This document shows, one piece after another, positions 25,093-34,439 of a DNA stretch of 41,988 nt. The notes beneath the pieces were generated by a model that saw only the letters and a program-made list of their open reading frames with translations, ran no database searches and was not told the origin of the DNA. Position 1 is the stretch's first letter. The number at the start of each line of letters is the position of its first letter. Source of the stretch: Candidatus Aminicenantota bacterium (GTDB taxonomy: Bacteria; Acidobacteriota; Aminicenantia; UBA2199); assembly GCA_026393835.1 (NCBI GenBank), contig JAPKZK010000143.1:1-41988 (forward strand). Direction: 5' to 3'. The translations under genes were made by a program, and so were the position numbers.

Positions 25093-27906
25093 CTAGTTTA
25101 TGTGGGGTTTATTTCTTAACAACCATTTATGAAAACCGGTAAACTTATCCGCCGCTAAGCCGGTCAGGAATAAGGCCTGTCCCGGTTGGTAATTTGCCAG
25201 GATAAAATCGGTTAATTTGAAAAAATTCGCGGTATCGGAGAACCAATATAAAAGCGCATAATAATCTTCGGTATATTGGCCCGGTTTGTCCGGCTTCGCG
25301 TTCAATGTCCCCCGGTTGGAGAAAATTGCTTTTAAGGAGTTTTTGGTCCTGGGGTCCTGGCGGAAAAAGTAGAGGAGATCCAGGAGCGCGGTATATTTTT
25401 GCTCGATTCGGTGGGAACGAATATTGGGCAGCAGTTCCAGCAGGTCTCTCGTCATGAGATTTAGCCTCAATTTAAATTTACCCCAGCCTTCGATCAACCC
25501 GGCCACGACGTCGGACCATATTTTCGCCTGGACAATGCTGGGTATGGCAATCATATTACCCAGCGGGGCAAATAAAGCGGCAAAGGGCCAGGCCAGCAGG
25601 CTCCTGAAAAAATTGATACGCGCCGTGGTTTTATCGAACCCCCGCAGCGTATTATGCCCTGAAATGTAGGCCCCATTGACAATGCAAATAAAGAAAAATT
25701 TAATGAATTCGAACATCATCCCGGTTTGCGCCAGGGGGTACAGCATATCGAAGCGCTCCTTAACCAACGCCAATAAAGGTACTGAAAAACCTGTCCAGAA
25801 TAGGGAGTGGGCGATATTGTCGAAATAGATATTGCGAATATGCCACTCTTTGGGGCTGTAGCCCCGGCCGGAAATGATATCGGTCACCACGTGCCGCACG
25901 GCTGTAATGCCGAACCAGGCCAGGGCGAAATGCCAATTCACCTGGAGATAAGCCGGAATAAAACCGATTAAAATGTACAGGCTATTTTTTATAACAGGAT
26001 TCAGATAACGCCATGCCCGTTTCGGCGGCGCCGGTTGTAAAAAGTTTTCATCGCCGATTTCATTGGGACGAATTTGAATCGATTTACCCATACTAATGAT
26101 GGCATTCCCCGGGTCGAACGGCGTGGTTTCCACCGCCGGCGCCTGGCCGCTTAAGCCCATTAAATCGTTTTCGCCGGCGCCGGCAATCATTTCAGAGACA
26201 AATTGGGGGAGGGTGTGATGGTTTTTTAAGTAATCCCTGTAATATTGCTTTTTCAACAGCGTCTTGCGAAAAATAAAACCCATGCCCGGGATATAACCGG
26301 TCCTTCCCGTGGAGTCGCTGCCGCAAGTGGGAACCAGTTTCAACCGGCTGCTTTCGCCTGCGGCCCCCGGCAATTCCTGGGGGTCCACGTCTACGGTTAT
26401 GGCTTGTTCTTCTAAAAATGCCGGCAGCCGCTGCGTATCCCCGGTATTTAAGAGCTGGATGAAGCGCGTAAATAATAGTAATTCATTGTGATCGCTGTCG
26501 ATGCTGTCGTGCATGTTGTATATCTCGACGAAGCCAATATAACGCCGGTTTTCCAGTATTGTGCGCACCGCTTCTTTGAGACCATGTACCAGGGGATGGA
26601 TAATTTTTACATGGCGGTTTATTAAATTCTCATCCTTGATGGCTTTGAATATCTCGCCTAAATTTTTAAATACCGAGTCGTATTCCTGGAGTTCCGGGTT
26701 GGAAAAATATTCCCGGCGCAATTTTTCCGGGTCTAATCCTGTATATTGCTGCCTTATTTCATGGTATTTCTGTTCGATATTCCGGTATTCCCAACTGGAA
26801 ATGAGACCGGCTTTATAGTGGTCGCGGCTTAATTTAGTACGGGCCTTGAGGTATAACACCCGGTTGAAAAAAACCGGCTTCAGTTTATTATAGAGAAGTT
26901 CCCCCAGGTGTATGTGGGTTGCATGTTTTATGGGAATGACCCGGTCGATATCATCCGGGGATAATTTTTCCAGGTTATAGATCGGGTCGTCCGGGAACCC
27001 CAGGTTTATTTTTGAAAGAAAAGAGGAATTGAAATTTTTGATGAGATTATGGATCGATTGGACCCGGTTTTCCTGGATTTTTTCCAGGCCTTTTATGAAT
27101 ATGTCCAGGTCTTCTTTATGGGCCCGGATAAACTCTTTAAATTCCTCTTTGGTGGGGAAATGGGGGAACCGGTAAATGTAATAAAATCGCTTTCCTCTTT
27201 CGCTCACGCTGAATTCCAGGCCGATATCGACGTTTATTCCCAGGATGCGGCCGGCCTCGATGGCTTCAAACATGATTTCGATGTGGCTTAAACTGTTGTA
27301 AACAACGGAAACCTGGGAGATTCCCTTAATAAAGGCGTCGATAACCAATTGGGTGGGGGTTTTTCTTCCATAGGATGAGTTATCGTGGACGTGGGGGTCC
27401 CAACCCATATCCAGGTCTTTAAGCGATTGCCCGGTTTCCGGTACTTCGATGATATTCAGTTCGTTTAAATATTTTCGTATCAAGCGGGGTTGTCCGAAGG
27501 AAGAAATGGAAAAGTCCCGCAGCCGTTCCAATTGAATTCGTTTATTGTTTTTATTTTTAATCGCCTCTTTCATGAGGGCCAATTGAACCCGGGCGGTATT
27601 CAGGGGCATATCCAGGGCGCGCGAAGATAGTATTTGTTCTACCAATAATTCCAGCGCAGCCAGTCGTTCTTTGTATTTATCGGATTCCAGGTAGCCGATG
27701 ATTTTGAGGTAGGCTTCGACGATGGTAATGCGGCGTTTGCGGAATTTTTTTATGAAACCCCTGGGGTGGGAATCCGGGAAGGTTTCGATTGTCCCGGGGC
27801 GGTTGAGGCTGCGGTCCAGTCTTCTCCTGATTTTATGAAGGTTGGGAGAGAAGCTTAGAAAATCGACGACGGCAATATAAACGGAAATAATTTTATTTTT
27901 AAGCAT
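25093..27906 (-). CDS. PHP-domain protein fused to a polytopic membrane domain
   Basis: A 937-residue intact protein. After a helical N-terminus, a PHP-like metal-dependent phosphoesterase begins at about 165: D170 and H172/H174 in DPHVHDNSSYG, and an acidic strand GLEFS near 235. A second His cluster ATHIHLGELL lies near 330, and a terminal CGSDSTGRTGYIPGMG near 540 takes the place of the usual GSD-H motif. Long helical insertions split the fold. From about 640 to 800 several membrane helices follow (SLYILIGFIPAYLQV, FFFICIVNGAYISG, AWPFAALFAPLGNMIAI), then a cytosolic tail. Substrate unknown. Known PHP enzymes hydrolyse phosphoesters such as histidinol phosphate or 3'-ends of nucleic acids. 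It is transcribed alone and convergent with cassette 1. Confidence 0.72.
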   Translation of the reverse strand: MLKNKIISVYIAVVDFLSFSPNLHKIRRRLDRSLNRPGTIETFPDSHPRGFIKKFRKRRITIVEAYLKIIGYLESDKYKERLAALELLVEQILSSRALDMPLNTARVQLALMKEAIKNKNNKRIQLERLRDFSISSFGQPRLIRKYLNELNIIEVPETGQSLKDLDMGWDPHVHDNSSYGRKTPTQLVIDAFIKGISQVSVVYNSLSHIEIMFEAIEAGRILGINVDIGLEFSVSERGKRFYYIYRFPHFPTKEEFKEFIRAHKEDLDIFIKGLEKIQENRVQSIHNLIKNFNSSFLSKINLGFPDDPIYNLEKLSPDDIDRVIPIKHATHIHLGELLYNKLKPVFFNRVLYLKARTKLSRDHYKAGLISSWEYRNIEQKYHEIRQQYTGLDPEKLRREYFSNPELQEYDSVFKNLGEIFKAIKDENLINRHVKIIHPLVHGLKEAVRTILENRRYIGFVEIYNMHDSIDSDHNELLLFTRFIQLLNTGDTQRLPAFLEEQAITVDVDPQELPGAAGESSRLKLVPTCGSDSTGRTGYIPGMGFIFRKTLLKKQYYRDYLKNHHTLPQFVSEMIAGAGENDLMGLSGQAPAVETTPFDPGNAIISMGKSIQIRPNEIGDENFLQPAPPKRAWRYLNPVIKNSLYILIGFIPAYLQVNWHFALAWFGITAVRHVVTDIISGRGYSPKEWHIRNIYFDNIAHSLFWTGFSVPLLALVKERFDMLYPLAQTGMMFEFIKFFFICIVNGAYISGHNTLRGFDKTTARINFFRSLLAWPFAALFAPLGNMIAIPSIVQAKIWSDVVAGLIEGWGKFKLRLNLMTRDLLELLPNIRSHRIEQKYTALLDLLYFFRQDPRTKNSLKAIFSNRGTLNAKPDKPGQYTEDYYALLYWFSDTANFFKLTDFILANYQPGQALFLTGLAADKFTGFHKWLLRNKPHIN

Positions 27907-28087
27907 CGGCTTTGTGTTACCGGTATAAGTTTATACCAGGTGAAGGGAATTGTCAAACGGTGACTGCGCCCTGAATCCGCCGCATAATTTTATGAGCCGC
28001 GAAGAGCGCGAAGGGACGCGAAGAAAAGAATAGAAAAAACCTCTAATGAAACGCTTTTGGAAGTCCGAACCGGCGAAACCATTTTCG

Positions 28088-28198
28088 TTAATGCTCTATC
28101 TTAATGGCCAGGAGTTTCTTAACCCATTCAAGGTCTTGCGGGTTTTTAACGGATACTCGAAGTCCACTGCCTGGAAATGGCTTTTGCTTTAGTTGAAA
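28088..28198 (-). pseudogene. Short coding remnant, 36 codons
   Basis: On the minus strand a stop-bounded 36-codon frame has the protein-like sequence PFPGSGLRVSVKNPQDLEWV, then KKLLAIKIEH and a stop. It reads like the C-terminal end of a small enzyme or nucleotidyltransferase-like protein whose beginning is gone. No start codon or RBS is present. The rest of the 450-nt gap (27907-28355) holds a GCCGCGAAGAGCGCGAAGGG-type dispersed phrase (about 27993-28020) and the promoter listed next. Confidence 0.35.
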
Positions 28199-28257
28199 TT
28201 AGGGCGGATACCTCCCGAATTTTTAAACATTATTATCGAAGTTGAGGCTTAAACATA

Positions 28258-28286
28258 TTTACATAACGTGCATATTGTGGTATAAA
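28258..28286 (+). promoter_or_regulatory. Putative promoter of the propeller histidine kinase operon
   Basis: TTTACA (28258-28263) and TATAAA (28281-28286) are separated by exactly 17 nt. The predicted leader is about 60 nt, contains T- and A-runs, and lacks a recognisable Shine-Dalgarno sequence before ATG 28356. Confidence 0.65.
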
Positions 28287-28355
28287 ATTTGGTATGAATC
28301 CAAAATTTTTTTTTTGTCCGACCGCCGAAAATAAAAAAAAATAAAGTGAAAAAAA

Positions 28356-31300
28356 ATGAATAAATTTTACTCATTTGTTTTTATCGGTTTAATCGCAGTA
28401 AAAGCCCTATTCCCCGAAGCCCCGGTCATCAAATTCGACCACCTCTCCCTTGAAGACGGTTTGTCCCAGAGTATTATCGAATGTATCATGCAGGACAGCC
28501 AGGGGTTCATGTGGTTTGGAACAGAAGACGGCCTCAACAAATATGACGGGTACAAATTCACCGTGGTCAGGCAAATCCCCAGTAACCCCAACAGCCTGAG
28601 CCATAATTACGTATTATCGCTTTACGAGGACCGGTTCGGCGTTTTCTGGATAGGAACATTCCACGGCGGCCTTAACAAATTCGCTGTGAAGACCGGTAAA
28701 TACACCCATTACACCCGGAAACACGGCGATCCCACCAGTTTAAGCAACAATGTTGTCCGCTCCATCCGCGAGGATCGTTCCGGGGTGCTCTGGTTCGCCA
28801 CCGACGACGGTCTGAACCGCTTCGACAGGCAAACGGAGGTTTTTACCGTTTATCGAAACATTTCCGGCGTCCCCGGCAGCCTTAGCAACAACGGCGTGTT
28901 GGTGGTGTATGAAGACCGGTCCGGCGTGCTCTGGGCCGGGACTAACGGCGGGGGCCTTAATCGATTCGATCGGGAAACCGGGACCTTTACCGTTTTTAAA
29001 AACCAACCCGGGAACCCCGCCAGCCTGCGCAGCGACGTGATCGATGCTATTTATGAGGACCGGTCCGACGTGCTCTGGATCGGCTCCCGTGGCGGCGGCC
29101 TGGCTAAATTCGACGAAAAAACCGGGACCTTTACCTCATACCTAAACGAAACGAACAACCCATCGAGCCTCAGTAACAATATTGTCCGCGCTATTTATGA
29201 AGACAATACCGGCATCCTCTGGATCGGCGCCTATGGCGGGGGTCTTAATCGCTTTGACCGGGAAACAGGAACCTTTACTTCTTATCAAAATGATCCGGTC
29301 AATCGCAGCAGTATCAGTAACAATTCGATCTATTCTATATTTCAAGACCGGTCAGGGGTTTTCTGGATCGGCACTTACGGCGGGGGACTCAATAAGTTCG
29401 ATGGGAAAAAGAAGGCATTTGTGCATTACAATGTCCGCCCCAATAATCCCAACAGCTTGAGTCACAATATCGTCTGGTCCTTCTATGAAGATAAAGAGGG
29501 GATTCTCTGGATCGGGACCCAGGCGGGACTGGATAAATTTGAGCGAAAAACCGATCGCTATACTCACTACCGCTCCGACCCGGCTGTACCCGGCAGCCTC
29601 AGTCACAATATTGTCCGGCAAGTTTGTGAAGACCGCTTCGGAACGCTCTGGTTGGGGACCAACGGCGGCGGACTCAACGCTTTCGACAGGCAAAAAGAAA
29701 CATTCAAAGTCTATCGGAACGATCCTGCCAATCCCCGCAGCATAAGTCATAATGAACTCCGCTATATTTATGAAGACCGTCACGGCGTACTCTGGATCGG
29801 CGCCAACGGCGGCGGTTTGAATAGATTTAACCGGGAAACAGATGACTTTACACGTTTCCGCTACGACGAAACCAATCCCAACAGCCTGAGCAACGATTTT
29901 GTCAGGTGCATGTACGAAGATCGCCTGGGCAACTTCTGGATCGGCACCCAGGGGGGCGGACTGGATAAATTCGATCGCCAAAAAGAAATGTTTACCCATT
30001 ACAGGAACAATCCCAATGACAAAAACAGTTTGAGCAACGACTTTGTTTTTTGTATTCATGAAGATACTTCCGGTATACTCTGGATTGGCACCTGGGGCGG
30101 GGGGATTAATCGATTCAACCGGGAGGCGGGAACTTTTACCTATTTCGGGACCGACGAAGGGTTACCCGGCAATGCCGTTTATGGAATCCTGGAAGATAAC
30201 CAGGGAAATCTCTGGATCAGCACCACCCGGGGATTGTCGAAATTTAACCCGAAAGATCGTTTATTTAAAAACTACAATGAGAGAGACGGCCTGCAAAGCG
30301 ATGAATTTAACGGGGGTTCTTACTATAAAAGTCCGGGCGGAGAAATGTTTTTCGGCGGCATCAACGGTTTCAACGCCTTTTACCCGGATCGCATCAAGGA
30401 CAATCGCTACAATCCACCCATTGTGATTACCGCTTTTCAAAAGTTAAATAAAGAAGTGTATTGGGATAAACCCATCTATGAGTTAAAGGAGTTAACCCTC
30501 TCGCCAAAAGATTATTTTTTCTCATTCGAATTTTCCGCGCTGGATTACACGGCGCCCCAGAAAAACCGCTACGCTTACAAAATGGACGGACTGGATGAAG
30601 CCTGGATTCCCACCGGCGCCGAAAAACGGTTTGCCTCTTACACCACGCTTTCGCCGGGTGTTTACACATTCAGGGTTAAGGGTTCCAATAATGATGGGGT
30701 ATGGAATGAAGAAGGCGCGTCGCTTAAGATTATAATCACGCCGCCCTTCTGGAAAACCTGGTGGTTTAGGGGCCTGGCCGCTGCCCTGGGTCTCTTCTTT
30801 TTGTTCTATCTTTACCGGGTAAGAACCATCGGCATACGGCAGGAAATGGAAAAGATGCGCCTTGAAAAAGAACTGCACTTGAAAGCCGATTTTACCGCCA
30901 TGTTGGTGCATGACCTGCGCAGCCCACTGACAACCGTCATGGGATATTCGGATATGTTAAAAGGGAGATCGGACCAGATGAATGCAGCCAAAGTAGGGGA
31001 TGTGATCTCCCGCTCTTCCAGGAAAATGTTGAGTCTCATCAACGATATGCTGGACTTCGCAAAATTTGAAGCCGGTAAAATGACCTTGAATAAAAAGAAT
31101 GTGCCTGTAGAAGCTATCATATCTGAAATAAGTGAAATTATGCCCCCCCTGCTCAACCAGAAGAATATGGGCCTGGTATGTAAAATCGAACCGGGCATGG
31201 AAAAGAAACAATTGTCCATCGACCCGGAAAAAATCGGCCAGGTATTAAATAACCTTTTAAGTAATGCAGTAAAATTTACACCCCCACATGGAACCGTGAC

Positions 31301-31661
31301 CATCGAAGCCTATGAAACGGCCGGCGCGACCGGTACACCCGGTACGCCCGGTACGCCCGTTACGCAGGATAACGGGGCCGGCGGCAATCGCGGGCGCGCC
31401 GGGAATGAAGGTTCGTTCCTGGAGGTGGCGGTCACGGATAACGGCCCCGGGATCCCTCAGGATATGAGAAAATACCTTTTCGATAAATACGCCCAATTGA
31501 ACGAAGATCAGAAAATGAAAGGAACCGGCCTGGGGCTGGCGGTTTCGCGTTTGATCGTCGAGGCCCACGGCGGGATCATCGGCTACAGGCCGGTGAGCGA
31601 AATGAAAGGCAGCATTTTCTATTTCCGGTTACCATTAAAATTAGCACAAAAGGAGAGTTGA
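28356..31661 (+). CDS. Two-component-regulator-propeller sensor histidine kinase
   Basis: A 1101-residue membrane sensor. After a signal-like N-terminus there are thirteen recognisable propeller repeats of about 47 residues (pattern YEDRSGVLWIGTNGGGLNRF), enough for two seven-bladed propellers. A Y_Y_Y-type domain follows (about 700-790, ending GVYTFRVKGSNNDGVW), then one membrane helix at about 805-824. The HisKA helix carries the phospho-acceptor H852 in MLVHDLRSPLTTVMGYSDML. The ATPase domain has NNLLSNAVKFTPP, DNGPGIP and GTGLGLAVSRLIVEAHGG. A Gly/Thr/Pro-rich insertion made of 9-nt DNA repeats (about 31329-31365) interrupts the ATPase domain. No receiver or AraC-type output domain is fused, unlike many members. 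Such sensors often detect periplasmic carbohydrates. The ligand is unknown here. A sulfatase-family gene is directly downstream. Confidence 0.93.
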   Translation: MNKFYSFVFIGLIAVKALFPEAPVIKFDHLSLEDGLSQSIIECIMQDSQGFMWFGTEDGLNKYDGYKFTVVRQIPSNPNSLSHNYVLSLYEDRFGVFWIGTFHGGLNKFAVKTGKYTHYTRKHGDPTSLSNNVVRSIREDRSGVLWFATDDGLNRFDRQTEVFTVYRNISGVPGSLSNNGVLVVYEDRSGVLWAGTNGGGLNRFDRETGTFTVFKNQPGNPASLRSDVIDAIYEDRSDVLWIGSRGGGLAKFDEKTGTFTSYLNETNNPSSLSNNIVRAIYEDNTGILWIGAYGGGLNRFDRETGTFTSYQNDPVNRSSISNNSIYSIFQDRSGVFWIGTYGGGLNKFDGKKKAFVHYNVRPNNPNSLSHNIVWSFYEDKEGILWIGTQAGLDKFERKTDRYTHYRSDPAVPGSLSHNIVRQVCEDRFGTLWLGTNGGGLNAFDRQKETFKVYRNDPANPRSISHNELRYIYEDRHGVLWIGANGGGLNRFNRETDDFTRFRYDETNPNSLSNDFVRCMYEDRLGNFWIGTQGGGLDKFDRQKEMFTHYRNNPNDKNSLSNDFVFCIHEDTSGILWIGTWGGGINRFNREAGTFTYFGTDEGLPGNAVYGILEDNQGNLWISTTRGLSKFNPKDRLFKNYNERDGLQSDEFNGGSYYKSPGGEMFFGGINGFNAFYPDRIKDNRYNPPIVITAFQKLNKEVYWDKPIYELKELTLSPKDYFFSFEFSALDYTAPQKNRYAYKMDGLDEAWIPTGAEKRFASYTTLSPGVYTFRVKGSNNDGVWNEEGASLKIIITPPFWKTWWFRGLAAALGLFFLFYLYRVRTIGIRQEMEKMRLEKELHLKADFTAMLVHDLRSPLTTVMGYSDMLKGRSDQMNAAKVGDVISRSSRKMLSLINDMLDFAKFEAGKMTLNKKNVPVEAIISEISEIMPPLLNQKNMGLVCKIEPGMEKKQLSIDPEKIGQVLNNLLSNAVKFTPPHGTVTIEAYETAGATGTPGTPGTPVTQDNGAGGNRGRAGNEGSFLEVAVTDNGPGIPQDMRKYLFDKYAQLNEDQKMKGTGLGLAVSRLIVEAHGGIIGYRPVSEMKGSIFYFRLPLKLAQKES

Positions 31662-31663
31662 GA

Positions 31664-33118
31664 TTGAAAAATAAACAGGTGCGGCATTTAAGAACAATGT
31701 TAACGGTTTTGACGGTTTTTGTCGCCGCGGCGCTGCTGCCCTTCAGCGCCTGCAATAAAGAACGGGTAGTCAAAAAAAAACAGGTCATACTTCTCAGCAT
31801 CGATACGTTAAGGGCAGATCATTTAAGCGCTTACGGGTATGTTCGCGATACATCGCCCCATCTAACAAGCCTGCTTAAGGATTCGGTTTATTATACCCAG
31901 GCCTATCCCAACGGTTGTTGGACCATGCCCAGTCATATGTCTTTGTTGACCGGGACCCTCCCTTCCCGGCACGGTATTTCCCAGCCCTGGGGCACGGTTT
32001 ATAAAAAAAAATATTGGCAATTGAACGATTCGATTAAAACCATAGCCGACGTGTTAGAGGCCCATGACGCCCGTATAAAAACACTAAAATACGCAAAGCT
32101 GCCCACGGAATTGGGTTTCGCCAACGGCTTCGAAAAGAATATCCAGGTGGACCCTTTCGATAATAAAAAGAAACTGGCCGTGCTGTTAAAAGATATCGAA
32201 GATAATAAAGATAACGATTTTTTCTTTTTTCTCCATACGTGGAAGGCGCATGCCCCTTACACCAGCCCCTATTTCCTGGAAAAAAGCAAACTCAGCGAAG
32301 AAAAATTATATTATCTTCAGCACCCGCGAAAGTTGGTTAAGACTGACGTTAAATTGACTAAAAATAGAAAAATCCTCGATTTTTTAAAGGAAACCAATTT
32401 ATATAATGCGCAGGATTGCATGACGTTGTATGACGGCGGTATCCATAATGTGGATGGGTCCCTGGCCAAAGTCATCGAGAAATGCAAACAACTGGGTATC
32501 TATGATGATGTCATGATCGTTATTACCAGCGATCACGGCGAACACTTTGCGGAACATGACCCCAATTTATTTTATAATGCCCACGGCTATGATTATTACG
32601 AGGAATTTATCAAAGTACCTTTGATTATCAAATACCCGGCCGGGACAGTGAAACCCGGCGTTGTTGATTACCCGGTATCCCTGGTAGATGTTTTCCCCAC
32701 CATCCTGGATTTTTATAAAATCCAGGCGCCGGTTTATATCCAGGGATATTCGCTCCTGGCGCCCTTTGCCTCCAGGCAGAAATACCTGGTTTCCGAGGCC
32801 GTATCGCTGCCCCGGCAGGAAAGGAAGATGATCCGGGTGGGCAATCTGAAATATATTATCACCATGGACAACCCTTCCCCGGGCGACCGGGTCAATTGGG
32901 AAGCGGTTACCGATAGAAAGCTTTTCGATCTTAAAAACGATCCCCTGGAAAAAAAGAACCTGTACGCCGATTTGAAATTCAGGGGCATCTGTATTAATTT
33001 TGAAAAAATGCTCAAAAAAATTATCAAAGATTCGACCGGCGCCAATCGACCACCCAAAGAAACGACAGTGGACCAGGAAACCTTGAATCAAATGAAAGCC
33101 CTGGGCTACCTGGAGTAA
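31664..33118 (+). CDS. Sulfatase/alkaline-phosphatase-superfamily lipoprotein with Thr at the nucleophile position
   Basis: A 484-residue protein. The N-terminus has a hydrophobic stretch and the lipobox PFSAC (C30), so it should be membrane-anchored outside the cytoplasm. The superfamily core is clear: metal ligand D47 in LLSIDTLRADHLSAYGY, a nucleophile segment WTMPSHMSLLTG, and the second metal site VITSDHGEHFAEHD. T87 stands where formylglycine sulfatases have Cys or Ser (C/S-x-P-x-R), so it is unlikely to be FGly-activated. It may be a phosphotransferase or phosphodiesterase instead. The TTG at 31664 is chosen because AGGAGA (31651-31656) is 7 nt upstream. The TTG at 31658 is too close. 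It begins 2 nt after the kinase stop and is surely cotranscribed. Confidence 0.87.
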   Translation: MKNKQVRHLRTMLTVLTVFVAAALLPFSACNKERVVKKKQVILLSIDTLRADHLSAYGYVRDTSPHLTSLLKDSVYYTQAYPNGCWTMPSHMSLLTGTLPSRHGISQPWGTVYKKKYWQLNDSIKTIADVLEAHDARIKTLKYAKLPTELGFANGFEKNIQVDPFDNKKKLAVLLKDIEDNKDNDFFFFLHTWKAHAPYTSPYFLEKSKLSEEKLYYLQHPRKLVKTDVKLTKNRKILDFLKETNLYNAQDCMTLYDGGIHNVDGSLAKVIEKCKQLGIYDDVMIVITSDHGEHFAEHDPNLFYNAHGYDYYEEFIKVPLIIKYPAGTVKPGVVDYPVSLVDVFPTILDFYKIQAPVYIQGYSLLAPFASRQKYLVSEAVSLPRQERKMIRVGNLKYIITMDNPSPGDRVNWEAVTDRKLFDLKNDPLEKKNLYADLKFRGICINFEKMLKKIIKDSTGANRPPKETTVDQETLNQMKALGYLE

Positions 33119-33121
33119 TTG

Positions 33122-33322
33122 CTAAACATCCCTGCTGACGAAGACTTCATGTCCCCAAACCGGGATGCCCTTATACGTTTGTTGATAACGGCCATGGTCG
33201 CCCTGGTTATTCATCTTCCGGATGTAACCGGTGGAATTGGCTGAAAGCAAATCGACTTTTTGGGCTGCCCATACGCCGGTGGCCATGAAGCAGCACAATA
33301 CAAAAACAAGTTTGGGTTTCAT
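33122..33322 (-). pseudogene. M4 (thermolysin-like) metalloprotease, N-terminal fragment
   Basis: 66 codons: a signal peptide (KPKLVFVLCCFMATGVWAA) and the first part of an FTP propeptide domain (RYQQTYKGIPVWGHEVFVS), as in vibriolysin/thermolysin-type precursors. The frame stops there, and no peptidase domain with HExxH follows on this strand, because the convergent sulfatase gene ends 3 nt away. It is a truncated remnant. Confidence 0.72.
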
Positions 33323-33335
33323 GTGTGGGGGTTTG

Positions 33336-34315
33336 CTAAATCTCTTTTACATTATAATCCTTATCCGCCTTTTCCGGGAGGAATTCCTGTTGACCCCGTC
33401 TTTCCAGTCGAAGCAAATATAAGTAATCCACCCCGATGCCGGGGTTGTCCGGCAGCGGCACTTTCTCGGACACGTCTATTTTATCGAAACCGGCGTTTAT
33501 TTCCCTCAGGGTGTTTAAGATCACGGCCAGGTACTCCCTGCGCTGGGCGCCGGTTACAGCTATGGTTATGGTTTGTTCCCGGTCGTCGCTCTTGACCACC
33601 GCCAGGGCGTCGAATCCCCGGTTCTCCAGCACCACCCCGCTGCGCCAGCGTAATTGGTCTTTGATGTCCCGGTGAAGCCGGACGATTAAACGCGGCATCA
33701 CGGACGGGGGTAGGAAATTGTAGCTGACCAGGAATTTTAGTGCACCGGCCGCATCGAACGGGATTTCCGGCTCGCCCACTTCCAACAGGTCGGGCACCAG
33801 GATATCCCGGTCATTTTCCAGGGTATAGCAGAGTTCGAATTTTTTCATCATGCCGATGATATACTTATATTGGCTATCGGGGTATTTATGGTCCCCTTTA
33901 TTTTCGGCGGTTAAAATTTCTTTCAATTGGGAGCGGTTCAAAAGTCCTTTGGCGGCGGACAATTGTTTCGAGGTGACGATCTTGTATACGGCGCCGGTGA
34001 GCCATTGGGGCCGAAGCACCTGGGTCTCTTCCAGCAGGTATTCCTTGAAATGCAGGATGACGCCCAGGTCGTTGAGGAATGCGACCAATGTTTCCATGGC
34101 TTCGCGGTCTATTTTTTCCCCGGCGCAGATATCTTTATACGTTTCATAGTCGATAAAATCTTCTTCCATTTTTTCCAGGCGGTTTTTGACGTTGAACCAA
34201 CTTTTGGGCCAGGTGGTGCGGATAAGTTCGACGTGGGCCAGTTGGTTTGACAGGGCTTTTTTTAATGGGTCGATGCCGTCCCCGGTGGCGCAGGACAAGG
34301 GGTAAAAGCCTTTGA
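33336..34315 (-). pseudogene. Truncated second copy of the Roco gene (COR region only)
   Basis: It corresponds closely, at DNA and protein level, to 37960-38860 within the full Roco gene: the same TTWPKSWFNVKNRLEKM, LGVILHFKEYLLEETQVLRP and MPRLIVRLHRDIKD segments, with scattered substitutions and a 12-nt deletion (the SLDS residues). The LRR and GTPase domains are missing at its 5' side (homology ends near 34315). The C-terminal part is cut after the NVKE segment. A GTG/ATG-initiated product from 34298 would be about 320 residues, but without Roc it is most likely a dead duplicate. Confidence 0.85.
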
Positions 34316-34371
34316 TGTGGCGGGAAAAAAAGGACAGGCCGATTTTTCTTTTAAAATTACGTGCTGGGGGG

Positions 34372-34400
34372 TTGACATTTAAATTCTATCTATGCATAAT
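34372..34400 (+). promoter_or_regulatory. Strong putative promoter of the AT-rich TPR operon
   Basis: TTGACA (34372-34377), a 17-nt spacer and CATAAT (34395-34400; 5 of 6 consensus). The start site is expected near 34407, about 30 nt before the gene, with AAGGAGGAG (34423-34431) as ribosome-binding site. Confidence 0.72.
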
Positions 34401-34439
34401 GTCATAATAAATTATTTGAGGTAAGGAGGAGAAAACGAA

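Noticed and set aside
29352..30059. A 235-codon reading frame antisense to the propeller kinase
   Set aside because: Its periodic composition mirrors the propeller repeats on the other strand. It has no independent homology or RBS.
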